Positions 63,998 to 64,000 of a stretch of 64,000 nucleotides of DNA are shown here, piece after piece. The DNA lies in NCBI RefSeq assembly GCF_010093045.1, contig NZ_CP048115.1:3534001-3598000 (forward strand), read 5' to 3'. Both the position numbers and the translations under genes were made by a program. The stretch comes from Mucilaginibacter sp. 14171R-50. GTDB taxonomy: Bacteria > Bacteroidota > Bacteroidia > Sphingobacteriales > Sphingobacteriaceae. The notes beneath the pieces were generated by a model. It made no database searches, had not been told where the DNA came from, and worked only from the letters and a program-made list of their open reading frames with translations. Numbering within the stretch: the first letter of the stretch is position 1; the number at the start of each line of letters is the position of its first letter.

Positions 63998-64000
63998 GAT

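Overview
The window looks like chromosomal DNA of a Bacteroidota bacterium, most likely family Sphingobacteriaceae (Mucilaginibacter/Pedobacter type; genus is inference). Supporting signs: a type IX secretion type-B C-terminal domain protein, SusD-free but typical polysaccharide-degrading enzymes (GH95, GH36/27-like, GH20), Bacteroidota-only families (DUF3822, DUF4199, BatA-like, CarboxypepD_reg), eukaryote-like glutamine synthetase II, promoters of the TTTG-N20-TAnnTTTG kind, few Shine-Dalgarno sequences and several TTG starts.

Layout. 1-3.9 kb: end of a glycan-degradation locus (GH95 cut by the left edge, then a GH-D clan enzyme). 4-9.5 kb: Lys-rich small protein, MFS transporter, and a leftward operon of a Tat-exported flavin amine oxidase, a Tat-exported PLP aminotransferase and a secreted Hint-domain protein. 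9.7-12.8 kb: DUF885 peptidase-like protein, MazG-like pyrophosphohydrolase, small membrane protein, glycosyltransferase, tRNA-Lys(CTT). 12.9-23 kb: housekeeping (ABC-F, pyrE, two NUDIX enzymes, coaD, rsmD, DUF3822, RecD-like helicase, histidine kinase). 23-37.4 kb: clpB, a lipoprotein, small conserved proteins, an M16 peptidase pair, guaB, LOG, acyl-CoA carboxylase beta, M19 dipeptidase, trxB. 37.6-46.5 kb: GH20, a lipoprotein, DUF72, BatA-like protein, a dihydroorotase homologue without its metal ligands, an acidic protein, DUF4199. 46.7-54 kb: a long leftward run ending in dxr and rseP, with GH3-type adenylating enzyme and two GT2 enzymes. 54.2-64 kb: T9SS cargo protein, mqo, lipoprotein, glutamine synthetase II, then a second GS-family ligase followed by a small-molecule kinase and a HAD-IIA hydrolase.

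The most unusual structure is a set of intergenic elements made of 7- or 8-base 'words' repeated in tandem, arranged as two inverted arms. Every element has its own word, the two arms of one element match each other, and the arms sit flush against (or overlap) start and stop codons of the flanking genes. Six are gene-less or single-armed hairpins (6.6, 21.5, 27.1, 30.9, 32.5, 37.4 and 53.0 kb; the 21.5 kb one has a single arm). One, at 49263-49751, has its arms around a gene for a 23S-rRNA-intervening-sequence type four-helix-bundle protein, and its left arm now encodes the N-terminus of dxr. I propose that the four-helix-bundle gene plus word arrays is one element type and that the others are its gene-less relatives. 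No CRISPR array, rRNA, prophage or classical insertion sequence was seen.
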